NCBI GenBank assembly: GCA_037127255.1
Contig: JBANSL010000014.1
Coordinates: 70,105,646-70,169,645, forward strand
DNA: 64,000 bases
Reading direction: 5' to 3'
Source: Persicaria tinctoria
Taxonomy: Eukaryota; Streptophyta; Magnoliopsida; Caryophyllales; Polygonaceae
Positions 53,375-64,000 of the stretch are shown piece by piece. Made by a program: the position numbers and the translations under genes. Position 1 is the stretch's first letter, and the number at the start of each line of letters is the position of its first letter. The notes beneath the pieces are model-generated. The model worked only from the letters and a program-made list of their open reading frames with translations. It searched no databases and was not told the origin of the DNA.

Positions 53375-55429
53375 TCATGTATATCTTTTACTTCTTCTTA
53401 AACCATAAATCTGCACCTTTTAAAATTTCCCATGCACACAAGTACAAAGAGTATTTATATAATTTTTCTGCCTCCGACTCTTGAATTTATTGTATATAGG
53501 AACTTGTGTAGTTTCCATCTTTAAGACTGATCGACAACTAGTTCGTGTTAATTTCTTCTACAAGGAGCCTGCCTTCAGAAGAGTAATCCCCAATGGCGTC
53601 CTATGGCAGCTCAAACTCGATACCATAGCTGAAGGAGATGAGTTTCTTGTCAAACCAGCCTGCGTCGCCATCTTATTGATTTTTTTTTTATAAAAAGTTT
53701 GTGTAATGATAAGGTACTTCAAAATATTCATATACAAGTGCCTTGCGTCAAATGAACCACAATGCCTTTTAGATAGCCTTTGTGTTGCTGCAGAGCGATC
53801 TGGTGATCGCATCGGTAATTCAAAAGCTCAAAGGGATGGATTTAAATATACAAATCCTTCGAATTTGAGCTGCATTCTGATCTTTTTTATACTGTTAATG
53901 GGATTTTAATTATTGAATACATTGTTGATCATATCTATTTGTTACCCATTCGCACATTATTCTTAATGACATGATAAATTCTTCACAGGATTCAATCTTC
54001 TTCATTGATTATTGATGAGGAGTTTTAACAGGCACTACCGTTTGATCACCAATTCAGTTCTAAAATTTGATCTTTTTCGTTTTTTTTTTGCGCATTGATG
54101 TCATTTACCAATGATATCTAATGCTACGACTTTGATACTATAACTAAGTTTCGTTAAATGGGCAGAGATTGAATTCAAATTAGGCACTGCGCCCGGTTAG
54201 CCAATTGTCATAAGCTTTCTGTTACAGTGTTAATGCATATCATATCACAGTTTCCCTTTGATTTTTATTTGGAATGTATTTCAGTTTTTGCTTTATATGC
54301 TTTTGTTGAATGTGATGATTGTAGTTTTGTGGCCCCAATGTTAGATGCACCAAGATATGCATAGTGTTGATTGACCCTGCTTGCTTCAGATCCTGGAATT
54401 GATTTCTTTTAATGCTTTTGTTATTTTGAGCTTTGAAATGTCTCGTTTCACGTTCACAATGGTATGTGTTACAGTGTTGTCGACTACTTCTGTCCCAATG
54501 CAAACCCTTGATGAAGTTGTTGTTCCTGATTTATCAGTGAAGTTTTGATTTATGAATCACCATCTTGGGGCTGAGATTTACTTAACTTGGTACGAATCAA
54601 GCTCACCAGTGGTAGACGGTAGTCTTGAAAGGGTTGGTGGATGGTAGTCATAAGGCTATAAGGAAACTTGGATCTTCTTCAGATGATAATTGATGGTGTT
54701 GCTCAGCATACAAGATACACAAACAAAGTCAGTTGTTCTGAGAGATTATTGTTCATTGAATAAGTGGCCAAAATTATCAGTGCAGGACAGGGTTCGTCAA
54801 GCAAGCTTAACGACAAATGCTTCTGTTCATACTACAATAAATGCTATTTTCCCCTCCCATCTGGTTAGTGTTTCTCTACTAGTCACTGCCATCTACTTAA
54901 CATTTGAATTAAGCTTTAACTGTACATTGTTGATTCTTTAAGATGGAAATTAGTGGAGGGATAGATGCCTAAAATCAATCTGAACCTCTTTTTATACTGT
55001 TGAATTATGTTAATAGGTTGAAAAAATCATTTGTTTATGAAAACATACACCTGAATATTGGATGGTGTAAGTAAATAGTGATACAGTACAATACAAGGTA
55101 TCTATAATACCCTTTCACTTTTAAGAAAAAAAGGTATACATACTTTTCTATTATGGTGAATATTTTATCACCGTGTCATGAAGTTAGAAATTTGACTTTC
55201 ATATTCTACAAATTCAAGATAGCTGATCTCAGGCTAAGTTACTTAGAAATTAAAACATCACGTGAAGGAAATTTTGTCCTCTAATTGATTAAAGATGTAA
55301 TAAAATGTAAGGTCAACATATGTTTACATGATCATTTAAGAAACATGCTCAAACAGTTGATCCTATTTCAGAAAGTGGAAAATGGTGGGGCTGAATTAAG
55401 CACTAGCAGTAAATTCAGGTGATAAGATG
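53375..55429. other. no gene recognised
   Basis: Several medium frames occur. 53520-53690 (NFFYKEPAFRRVIPNGVLWQ) and 53730-53820 (YKCLASNEPQCLLDSLCVAAERSGDR) look protein-like and could be exon remnants, but I do not recognise them and cannot find splice partners. 54540-54900 is similar. The rest is AT-rich. Confidence 0.35.
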
Positions 55430-56000
55430 GGAGACAAAAGACTGAATTATGTGTAAAGTATTGCTCTTATTAGGAATAAGATGTGTCCATCTGCACTTGC
55501 TAAAATCATTAACAATAGTTAGGAAGTATCTGAAACCATCTCGAGTTGGTTGCTTAAAAGGACCACATGTGTCAATGTGAACAAGTTCAAAAGGTTAAGT
55601 GAAACTGGCGCTGTTGGGAAACGGTTTTCTGTGGTACTTGGCTTGAGGACAAACTTGACATATGAGATGAGATTTATTGAAAAATGAGGTCTTTACATCA
55701 TCAATAAAATGCAACTGATCAAAGGGTACATGATCCAATCTACAATGCCATTATTCAAGGCTATTTGTATGAAGTAGATGTGAGGATTGAATCTATACTT
55801 ATTACTTGTCTGAAAAACACCGGCACACAAATGACTAGACTGTGATGAATGGGGATGTATAGCAGAACTTGAATTCTCATGAGAAGCTAGAACTTTAAGA
55901 CTCATGTCCACAATGTACAGTCCTTTTGCCTCATTACCAAGGACCAGTGAATCTTTACACTTCTTCTGCAAAAGTGTTGGTGTCTTAGTGTTTCCAGGTA
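55430..56000 (-). pseudogene. copia fragment: GAG-pre-integrase to integrase start
   Basis: The minus strand reads LVLGNEAKGLYIVDM, CRLDHVPFDQLHFID, CQVCPQAKYHRKPF, FELVHIDTCGPF and DGFRYFLTIVNDF. It is the same lineage as the first copia element, which has HIDTWGP and DGFRYFLTIVDDY. Stops interrupt it and both ends are missing. Confidence 0.85.
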
Positions 56001-56449
56001 TGATGCTATTGAAAAGATCGAGGCATCATTTTCTGGTCCGAACGACGTTATTGAGTTTGAAGGTACTCAGGTTCGAAATAAGACCTACATTGCATATGTT
56101 GAGACTTACTATCGAACCCTCGTAAATTGAAGTTGCTCAGTCATTAGCTACGAATTTCCAATAAACTGGTTCAACTTAACGAGTCTTTTAATTAATATGT
56201 GGAAAAAATATGTAATATTTTATATATTTTTTGAAAAAAAATAATTTTTAGATCTATTAATGAATCTTTATTTTATAAATTATAAACAAACTAGTTCAAC
56301 TTGATTAAACCGAGTTTAATACATAAACCATACTTTTGGCAAAAAAAAAAAACTTTTATATCCGTTGGAGGTATTTTGAATACCTATACAACCTCAATTT
56401 TTTTTTAAATACTCGTATGTACATAGTTTTGTACATTTTAAATACCAAT
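56001..56449. other. no gene seen
   Basis: AT-rich after about 56120, with no frame or repeat I can name. Confidence 0.45.
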
Positions 56450-57210
56450 TTGGTATTTTGTCACTTATAAATTCATAATGAATGTAAAAAATTTATTCCA
56501 TAACATGTGCATGTACCAATGATGTATTTGAACATTTCATTTATTTAATCAATGGGATTTAAAACTTTTTTCAGTTCCATGGAAGGTTCACACTCCAAAA
56601 CTTAGTAGGTTGCCAAAATAGGAATGTCCCTGTTTGGCAATCTTATTTCACAATATTCCTTCTAGAAAGACTTGTGATTTATTTATTTTATTTTTATTAA
56701 AAAAGGGAGGGTGGGCATAGATAATAAAGTAAAAAAATGTATTCGACATTATTTATAAAATATATATTTAATATTTAGTATAATTAATTAAATTTTTTTG
56801 AACTTATGAATAATATTAATCTTTTGTAAAATATCAAGTTATTTTTTTATATCTCATTGAATTGAAATTTTGGATGAACTTATGAAAAAATTCTCTTATA
56901 TCAAATATATACTATACTATTCTTTGTTAGGCACATTCAATTGGAATTCAATAAACTTACCAATGAAAATCTCCTTTTATATGTGTTATAAATCAGTATC
57001 TGTTGTTTGTCGTATCACTTTTAAAATTTAACGAACTTATTAAAAACATTTTCTTTTGTGATATATATTTCCGTTATTTGTTGTGTTGTCGTACTTGTAT
57101 GAAAGTTAACGAACTTATTAACGACATTCTCCACTTTTGTGGGATCTATTTCATTTGTATTTTTGGATACTTTTAATTGTTTACCAACCTTTTTGAGACA
57201 TTATCCTCCT
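56450..57210. repeat. left copy of a diverged direct repeat flanking the HPt gene
   Basis: It matches 60240-61190 in the same orientation: CCATAACATGTGCATGTACC, TTGTGATTTATTTATTTTAT and ACGAACTTATTAACGACATTC. The motif TTAACGAACTTATTAACGA appears here twice and in the right copy five times. Confidence 0.7.
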
Positions 57211-57628
57211 ACATGATCTTACAAATGCTTTTACATTCAAACACCTTAAATCCACCCATCAACGCCATTTTATTTTTGTTAAGAAAAAACAATAACTAGT
57301 TAAAAAGAAGTGATATTGAACATAAACACACTACAAATAACAAAATAAAAAGGATTTGTAATGTTTCTTGAAAATCAAAATGTCCAAGACACTACAAACA
57401 AAAACGGAGGAGAAAACACACTACAATCTAACATCAAACTACAAACTCAAATTCAAAAGATACAACAAAATGGAAAAGAACAAAAATTAGGCAATCAATG
57501 CGAATTTCCAATGGATTCTAAGTAGAGATAGATAGTCTATTTCCACATCCTATGTATCTTAGATGACAACTCGATCATAATTATTAAAATACACCCCTTC
57601 TCTCAAGGCTTCGGGTGAAGGATGTTGT
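57211..57628. other. 3' flank of the HPt gene
   Basis: Presumed 3' UTR of the minus-strand gene; AT-rich, A-rich on the plus strand, no other feature. Confidence 0.4.
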
Positions 57629-58997
57629 TTATTCGAGTAATGGGATCGTCCCGCCAACTGCAATGATCTGCTGTTGTAACTGTAAAATGCATGCATATTA
57701 GAACAGTTAAGACACACAATCTTGTTGTATGTGTAAGATTAATATTGGATAAGTGAACTTTAGGTTGATTGATCAATTACCTCTAAAAGAGTGTTGAGTT
57801 TACTTTTTATAATAGCATATTCCTCCCTAATTTGGTCCATACACATCATGCACCTACCATGATAGATAATTGAAATTCAAATAAACACCAAATCCAACCA
57901 CATATACGTACAATAATACTACGATGATACTAATGTACTACTTATCAAAACACTACTTGTATGTATATATATTGAGTCAAAAGAAACTTACTCTTGGAGG
58001 TTTTTCTCGTCACAATGTGTTTTTAAGAGAACAAATAGACCTTTGAAACGTTTTGCGCCAACGCTGTCAAAGTCAATTCAGTCAACAAATAGAGTATCCA
58101 TTTAGATAATGCATATTAATCCAAGTGCTTCTATATATAAAAGCAATCGTAAAAAATTAAAATATTTAATCTATTTATTAGTTTAGCCTTTTGTTTTTGG
58201 CGCGCTTTTACCTAAATATTATACTAAGGAAAAAAAATATGCACCTTGAGCTGCTCCCCTTGAGTGCGAAACTCAATTCGATGGCTCCATCAAAAAAATT
58301 CATCTCACTTTAAAATGAATATATAACAAAATGGTTAGGCGAAGGTTAATACATACAAGAATTCTAGAGAGCTCATAATTGAAGGAAATTCACACACAAT
58401 AGTTAAGTTACTTACATTGCATTTTTCAAATTGTCCAAGATTTTGTCAGATTCGTCTAAAAATCCCGTGACGACTTCCATTACAAAGGTAGGGTGGGTTT
58501 CATCCGCCAATTGTTGGAGTTGTGTAAATTGTTCACCCAAGTATCCCTTTTCACAAAATGCGAATTAAACTATTAAATTGTTGTTAATTGATAATAGATA
58601 GTTTTTTTTTTTTTGTAGGAAATATGAATGCAAAAATTTACAAATCTATGATCAAGATTCTCTATACAAGTCATGCAATATTGATTCATTATCTAACAAG
58701 AAGCATGTGATTCACATGAAAGAGTTTCACAACACTAAATTCAAAATCCAATGAGATTTTTTTTAAAGTAACAAGTGGCTTAAAGAATAATATAACAAAA
58801 TCTAGAGTAAATCTCCATCTTCCTATGTCAATTAGAAAAGTTCCCCATCTCAAACAATAGGATTTCATTACATTCAAACACCTTAAAGTCTCCTATGAAA
58901 ACCATAAAAGAGAAAGAGAAATTGAAGATAGACTTACCTCTCTATACATAGAGTTTCCAAAGTGAACATATCTTCTTTGGATTTCAGCAACATCCAT
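57629..58997 (-). CDS. histidine-containing phosphotransfer (HPt) protein without the phospho-His
   Basis: HPt proteins carry phosphate from cytokinin receptor kinases to nuclear response regulators. Six exons on the minus strand: 58997-58938, 58546-58416, 58307-58245, 58063-57992, 57853-57781 and 57679-57629. All introns have GT-AG ends, and the frame is open for 149 aa, the usual length. It begins MDVAEIQRRYVHFGNSMYRE, then GYLGEQFTQLQQLADETHP, FLDESDKILDNLKNA and, at the active site, IELSFALKGSSSSVGAKRF. Phe77 and Ala78 replace His-Gln of the canonical HQxKGSSSS, while the KGSSSS block is kept. It ends MDQIREEYAIIKSKLNTLLE and LQQQIIAVGG. Arabidopsis AHP6 has Asn at this position and blocks the relay; a similar inhibitory role is my inference. 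Confidence 0.92.
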
Positions 58998-59110
58998 GTT
59001 TGTTCTCCTCTTTTTTCCTCCCTCTCTTCTTCTTCTTCTCTTTTTTTTTTTTGAAAAAAAACCTTGAACAATGAACCAAGTTATGTGCAAATGAATTTTC
59101 ATTCATTGCA

Positions 59111-59118
59111 GTTTATAT
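59111..59118 (-). promoter_or_regulatory. TATA box of the HPt gene
   Basis: On the minus strand CATATATAAAC lies about 115 bp upstream of the ATG, with a pyrimidine/purine-rich leader (59000-59060) in between. Confidence 0.6.
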
Positions 59119-60239
59119 ATGGAATGTGTAGCAATTTTTTTTTTTCAAACTCATTAGGTTGAGAGGGAAAATGTGACAGCTATATCTTAATTTTTGCCCA
59201 TATATGCATTACCATATAAGTGATTAGATTCCAAAAAGGTTATAACGGGTAACAAAAAATGAAAGAACAATCATCAAAGTACTTGTAAAATAAACTCATT
59301 TAAAGAGAGCTTTTTCTTTGGATCTAACTTGAGGTGTGAATTGTGTTACATATATAATTAGTGATATAATGGTCAATTTATTACAAATTGCATGAAATTG
59401 CCTAATTTTATCACCTCTATGTTCTACATATTGTAGACTTGGATTCTAGACAAATGCAATTTGAATGAATTATGAAATACATTTACTTTGTTTAATTTAG
59501 GACTCATATTATGTGCAGTTAATACAAACATTCATTGCTCCTAAAATACAATTAAATTTACAACTAAAACTAATTGAACCATTTAAACTATACATCTTCT
59601 CTATTCATTTCAAGGATTATCATGAATTGCATGTATGTATTGATTACGCAAATAAATTGGTTAATTCACAATATAAAGACATTTTTTTGAATTAATTTAC
59701 TAATAAAGTATTGGTATCTAATATATATGCTCTTAGAAAACCAAATCGTGAAAAAAATTCATATGTTTCAATTTATAAACTCGAGGAATTCGTTTTAAAA
59801 AAATGATGAATTTATTGAAATTTAATTTTTTTTTTCATGATTTGGCCTTTTAACATATACCTTAGCGTATATAAGTTTAAAATAAAATAAAAACCAAGTT
59901 GAAGGTTAATTAGTTACCCTGTCTGAAATCTAACATCAAATCTATTAATTTTTTTCATGCATTCTCTAATTAAATCATGTTAACATGATAGTGTAAATAG
60001 ATGATATCAAAAAAGTAAATATATGTGTTGATTTTGTCATTTGTCCATTATTTATTTGTATTTTTGTGTCTTGTATCATGACGGTTAGTCCATCTGTCGA
60101 TCTGTCAGCCTTTCGAGTTACCAGGCAGTATGTTGTATGTTATCTCGAATCCGTTCCTTTTTAAAAAAAAAAAGTAAATAGATGATATAGTTAATATACA
60201 TAATCCAGATATATAAGATGATATCATACATATTTCAAA
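59119..60239. other. no gene seen
   Basis: AT-rich intergenic DNA upstream of the HPt gene. A short GC-richer patch at 60070-60150 has no frame I recognise. Confidence 0.5.
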
Positions 60240-61190
60240 ACATAATAGTTATAAATTTATAATCAAATTAAAAAAAAATATTCCATAACATATGCATGTA
60301 CCAATGATTGATTTGAATATTTTATTTAATTAATGGGACTGGTAATTTCAAAACTTATTATAGTCTGCCATAATTGGACTGACAATTTTATTTCAGAATC
60401 TTTCTTCTCAAAAGACTGTGATTTATTTATTTTATTTTTATTAAAAAGTTGGAAGAGTGATGAGGATAATGAAGTAAAAAAAAAAAGTATTCCACCTTAT
60501 TGATAGAATATATAAATATATTTAAAATTTATTGAACTTATTAACGGTAATCATTTGTTGTACAATATCAAAGTTATTTGTTGTTTATCGCATTGAATAG
60601 AAAATTTTCTTGAACTTATAAAAAAATGTCGCTTCTTGCACTGTATCAAATATATATTATTCATTGTTGATTGTATACAATAGGAATTTAATAAACCTAC
60701 CAATGACAATATATGTGTTACAAATAAATATTATTTGTTGTTTGTCGTATCACTTTTAAGATTGAACGAACTTATTAACCTAACCGTATTTCGTTTGCAA
60801 GACATAAAAGTTAACAAACTTATTAACGAGATTCTCCACTTTTGTGGTATCTATACTTTAACGAACTTATTAACGATATTCATCTCTACAACATCGAGTT
60901 ATTTGTCGTCTATCCCATTGAATATAAAGCTATATCAAAACACATATATAAAATCAATGTTATTTGATGTTTGTCACATCACTTTTAAAATTTAACGAAC
61001 TTATTAATCACTTTTTTCCTTTGTAAGATATTGTCGTTATTTGTGTGTTGTCATACTCATATAACAGTTAACGAACTTATTAACGATATTCTCCGCTTTC
61101 GTGGCATCCATTTGATTTGTTGTTTATCGGGTACTTTCAAATGTTTATCAATCTTTTTGCGACATTATCGTCGAGTAGGGATATTTGCAA
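60240..61190. repeat. right copy of the direct repeat flanking the HPt gene
   Basis: It corresponds to 56450-57210. It contains an expansion: ACGAACTTATTAAC-like units at about 60765, 60812, 60860, 60995 and 61068, most followed by GATATTCTCC- or GAGATTCTCC-like bases. Confidence 0.7.
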
Positions 61191-62191
61191 CAATTATTAT
61201 ATCATCGAATACATTCAGTTGAAAACATAACAAACTTATTAGTGACACTTTGTTATATGATAGAAATAGAATAGGTGCTTGATATTTATTTATAGCATGT
61301 TTATTTACTTCGTACTCCAAATTTTGATGAATTTATTTCTCCATCTTCAGCATGTTTACTTGAAAAGACATGCTTTACTTTTTTTTATTATTAATAAAAA
61401 CATTTTTAAAATCCTTTATAAATAAAAAGGGGGAAAATAGTTTGTGTATTGGGTGTCAGAAAAGCATATAGGATAAAGAGGCTATCTGAAAAGAAAACCC
61501 CAAAAGAAAATGACCGCACTTTATAATCTATTTTTTAAAACGGTTTGTCTATTGTGTGTCCTAAAGGTATAAGATAAGGATATTTAATTGGGAAATAAAA
61601 TTTTAAATAAAATGGGTAAACTCCATAATCTAATTTAAAAATGGTTAAATCGGATGTATTTAGGAGAAATATTTCTCAATTTGACTTCTTATCCTATGTC
61701 CTTGGGAGATATGATAGAAAAACCGTTTTTAAAATGGCTAAACCAAGTATATTTAATGGCTAAATCCTTAGTGCTTGAGCCATATGATAGAAAATCCGGA
61801 TAAAAAAAATACTTTTGAGTATTCATCACAATCATTTAGGTTGTGTTTTCCTCTGGGTGAAATTTTAGGGTAAAGAGGATTTAGATTATGTTTAGGGATT
61901 CAGAAAATCTAACGGCTACATATCTTGATTCCCGGTAGGGAATTTCCTTTGCTTGAAGCATGGGCCCTGAAATCACAGGCCCAGTTAATGTGGGAATTGG
62001 GCTAGTTGGGCTTATTTTGGGCTGCTAGCTCCTGGATTGGGCTTCATCAAGATTATCTTCCAAAAACACTCTTCAATTCATAATTCAGCATCATTAACCA
62101 AACTTTAATTTTTTATTTTATTTTAAAATAAGTATTCTATAGTATATACTCCGTATTTGACAAGTGAGCTGAAATAGGTAGGGGTATCTTA
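61191..62191. other. no gene seen
   Basis: AT-rich. 61980-62060 (GGGCTTATTTTGGGCTGC, CTCCTGGATTGGGCTTCATC) is shared with about 39815-39865. Confidence 0.5.
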
Positions 62192-62553
62192 GTGCTCGTT
62201 TGGATTGGTTTAAAAAACCCAGGAAGTGGAATATCCCAGAAAGTTGGATAGAATATCTGCGTTTGGTTAAAAAATTTGTTCTCCAAAAACCCAGGAATTG
62301 AAATTCCCATGAATTGAACTTCCTGTGAAACACAGGAATTGAAATTACCAAGGGGGTACATGGTAAGACAACTTCCACCCTTTTCTTACTAATAAAAATC
62401 CCATATTTATCTCAATATATCAAATCCACCATTTTTTCATTTTTCAACCAAACATGTTTCATAAAATCCCAGAAAGTGTAATTCATGGGAAGTAGACTTC
62501 CCATGAATTAAATTCCCGGGAAGTATAATTCCTACGTTTATCCAAACGAGCAC
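62192..62553. mobile_element. Tourist/PIF-like MITE, 362 bp
   Basis: Ends GTGCTCGTTTGGAT and ATCCAAACGAGCAC are perfect inverted repeats (the right end reads TATCCAAACGAGCAC). TTA flanks both sides (62189-62191 and 62554-62556). The interior repeats CAGGAATTGAAATT and CTTCCCATGAATT. Confidence 0.92.
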
Positions 62554-62556
62554 TTA

Positions 62557-62887
62557 GTTAATCACTGCAATGTAAAAGATGGGTAGCTTTTATGTCTTTT
62601 GGGTTTAACAATTTATGTACTCGGTAGTAACTTCTTAGACAAGTGAAACTGTTTAAAAAATGTGTACACAATACGTTTTTAAGAAGCAAGACTATATGAT
62701 TGTAGGGGGAGGACCCCCACCCCCACCAACCAAATTTATCACAGTGTTTCTGAAAAAAAGTTATAAAAAAAATGGTAATTTTTAAGTAAAAATTTAAGGT
62801 TTTTTAAAGCTTTTATATTTTGATTTTCACAAAAAAAAAAGAGCTTATACACTATAATATATAAGCTCTTTGTGCCAAACTAGTTCT
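62557..62887. other. no gene seen; short hairpin
   Basis: A 10-bp inverted repeat GAGCTTATAC...TATATAAGCTC lies at about 62840-62870. Otherwise AT-rich. Confidence 0.45.
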
Positions 62888-63142
62888 TCAAATTATTTAG
62901 GGTATAATTTTACTTTCAAAAATATTTTAAAAATTATATTTGTATTTCATACACTTATAGTTACATGTCTATAAAAAATTATTATGAAAAAAATATATAA
63001 TTAAAAGAATGATTATATTAGTTTATACAATATTTTTTATTTTTTTAAAACAAATTTTTTAATGATAAAAATTTATAAACATGTAAACAGTATGAAATAC
63101 AATTTTTTTTGAATGAATCTTATATCTTAAATAATTTTGTGG
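62888..63142. mobile_element. fold-back MITE
   Basis: The left arm (CAAATTATTTAGGGTATAAT, TTGTATTTCATACACTTATA, GTTACATGTCTATAAA) pairs with the right arm read in reverse (CAAAATTATTTAAGATATAA, TTGTATTTCATACTG, TTTACATGTTTATAAA). About 255 bp. Confidence 0.75.
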
Positions 63143-63299
63143 TGCACCGTGTGTTTTAGGAAATCCACCCTACTTCTATGATATTGTGCACACATAATAG
63201 AACTTCATTACGCTACAATATAATTTTGGAGTGTGACCATAGCTTATCAATTGTAACACATAAAAAAAATCATCATATAGCTTACATATTACAACACAT

Positions 63300-64000
63300 T
63301 AGAAAAGTCGTTGCAATTAATATGGGTCTTGGATGACCCGGAAGCTGCTGATCGATTCTACTGGGGCCACTCGGAAACAGGGGAATTTAGCACAAGGTCT
63401 GCAATTAAGATCATTCAAGGGATCCAGAACGTTGCTAGCACTCCGGGATGGAAACATATTTGGCGGATCTCTGCTCAGCAGCGCATTCGTCTTTCTTGTG
63501 GCACACAATAGCATTCTTTGTAATGCCAACCGTGCTAGAAGGCACCTTTCGGAGTTTGCAGCATGTCCTAGGTGTGGAATGGAGGAAACAACTCTACACC
63601 TACTTCGAGATTGTCAAGCGATCGGGCATATTTGGAGAAATATCATGGGAAATGCGAATACAGCGGCATTCCTCTCAGGCACAGATGCTCAACAGTGGGT
63701 GTTTGATAATGTTAAGAGGGAGGACAAATGGAGCTCGACATTTGCAAATATGCTGTGGTACACGTGGAAATGCCGAAATATGTTGATCTTTGAAGGCAAG
63801 AATCAGTTGGCGGGGCTGCTGTCCACTGTGAAGAACCAGGTTCAAATATATGATCAAATATGTTCCAAAGTTCCAGCTTTACATGACCTTCCTCCTCGGC
63901 GATCCAATGCACCGACAACCTGGTCCCCTCCGCCCACTGGGTGGGTGAAGCTCAACACCGATGGCGTATCGAAAGGTAATCCAGGCCCTGCAGGAGGTGG
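63300..64000 (+). pseudogene. LINE C-terminus: zinc-binding tail and RNase H start, runs off window
   Basis: The frame from 63311 reads DRFYWGHSETGEFSTRSAIK and ends with a frameshift near 63485. The other frame then gives VFLVAHNSILCNANRARR, CPRCGMEETTLHLLRDC (the zf-RVT motif), GHIWRNIMG, WKCRNMLIFEGK and, at the edge, GWVKLNTDGVSKGNPGPAGG, the start of the RNase H (RVT_3) domain. This is the tail of a plant L1-type retrotransposon. The rest lies beyond position 64000. One frameshift is seen; completeness cannot be judged. Confidence 0.87.

Noticed and set aside
1..64000. CRISPR arrays, rRNA genes, bacterial-type operons
   Set aside because: No regularly spaced repeats with unique spacers and no rRNA sequence were seen; all evidence indicates plant nuclear DNA.

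Overview
The window looks like nuclear DNA of a eudicot plant. It is AT-rich and full of plant transposon families. The only three genes I could assemble are interrupted by GT-AG introns and encode plant-type proteins. MITEs with CTCCCTCCGT-like ends and the GID1 and HPt sequences fit an asterid or caryophyllid, but I cannot name the species.

Left part (1-30.5 kb): almost entirely mobile DNA. A Ty1/copia element on the minus strand runs off the left edge (1-4028). A 4.5-kb block with inverted ends (6878-11345) sits in a (TA)n tract inside an older dispersed repeat and carries a 3.0-kb solo LTR flanked by a GGCGG duplication. A tRNA-derived SINE (14836-15035) has a perfect 19-bp target duplication. 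A second copia element (15166-21245, target duplication ATACT) landed inside a Stowaway-like MITE and was itself hit in gag by a 1.27-kb hAT element (target duplication CCGGTGCT). Further copia, LINE, MITE and solo-LTR remains follow.

Middle (30.5-41 kb): a complete two-exon gibberellin receptor gene of the GID1 class (31137-32682, plus strand). A fold-back element lies about 290 bp upstream of its TATA box. Downstream are long non-coding DNA, a tandem duplication that received a MITE in only one copy, and more MITEs.

41.0-47.1 kb is a nest four levels deep: an hAT copy, holding a 5.6-kb element with hAT-like ends, holding a decayed Mutator-like element (plant mobile domain, MULE transposase C-terminus, OTU protease), holding a tandem TRIM retroelement with three LTRs and two internal regions. 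Three of the levels can be checked by target duplications or by an uninterrupted relative in the same window.

Right part (47.7-64 kb): a complete two-exon mitochondrial succinate/fumarate carrier gene (47875-50012) whose start codon lies 4 bp from a MITE. Then come fragments of a PPR gene, an NBS-LRR gene and a copia element. A complete six-exon HPt gene lies on the minus strand (57629-58997); Phe occupies the place of the phospho-accepting His, so it predicts a pseudo-phosphotransfer protein of the AHP6 kind. Diverged direct repeats flank this gene. The window ends in a LINE fragment with its zinc-binding and RNase H regions.

The three intact genes are functionally unrelated neighbours: gibberellin perception, mitochondrial dicarboxylate exchange and cytokinin phosphorelay. 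I see no operon-like or clustered system. The most interesting items are the His-less HPt protein and the datable transposon nests.
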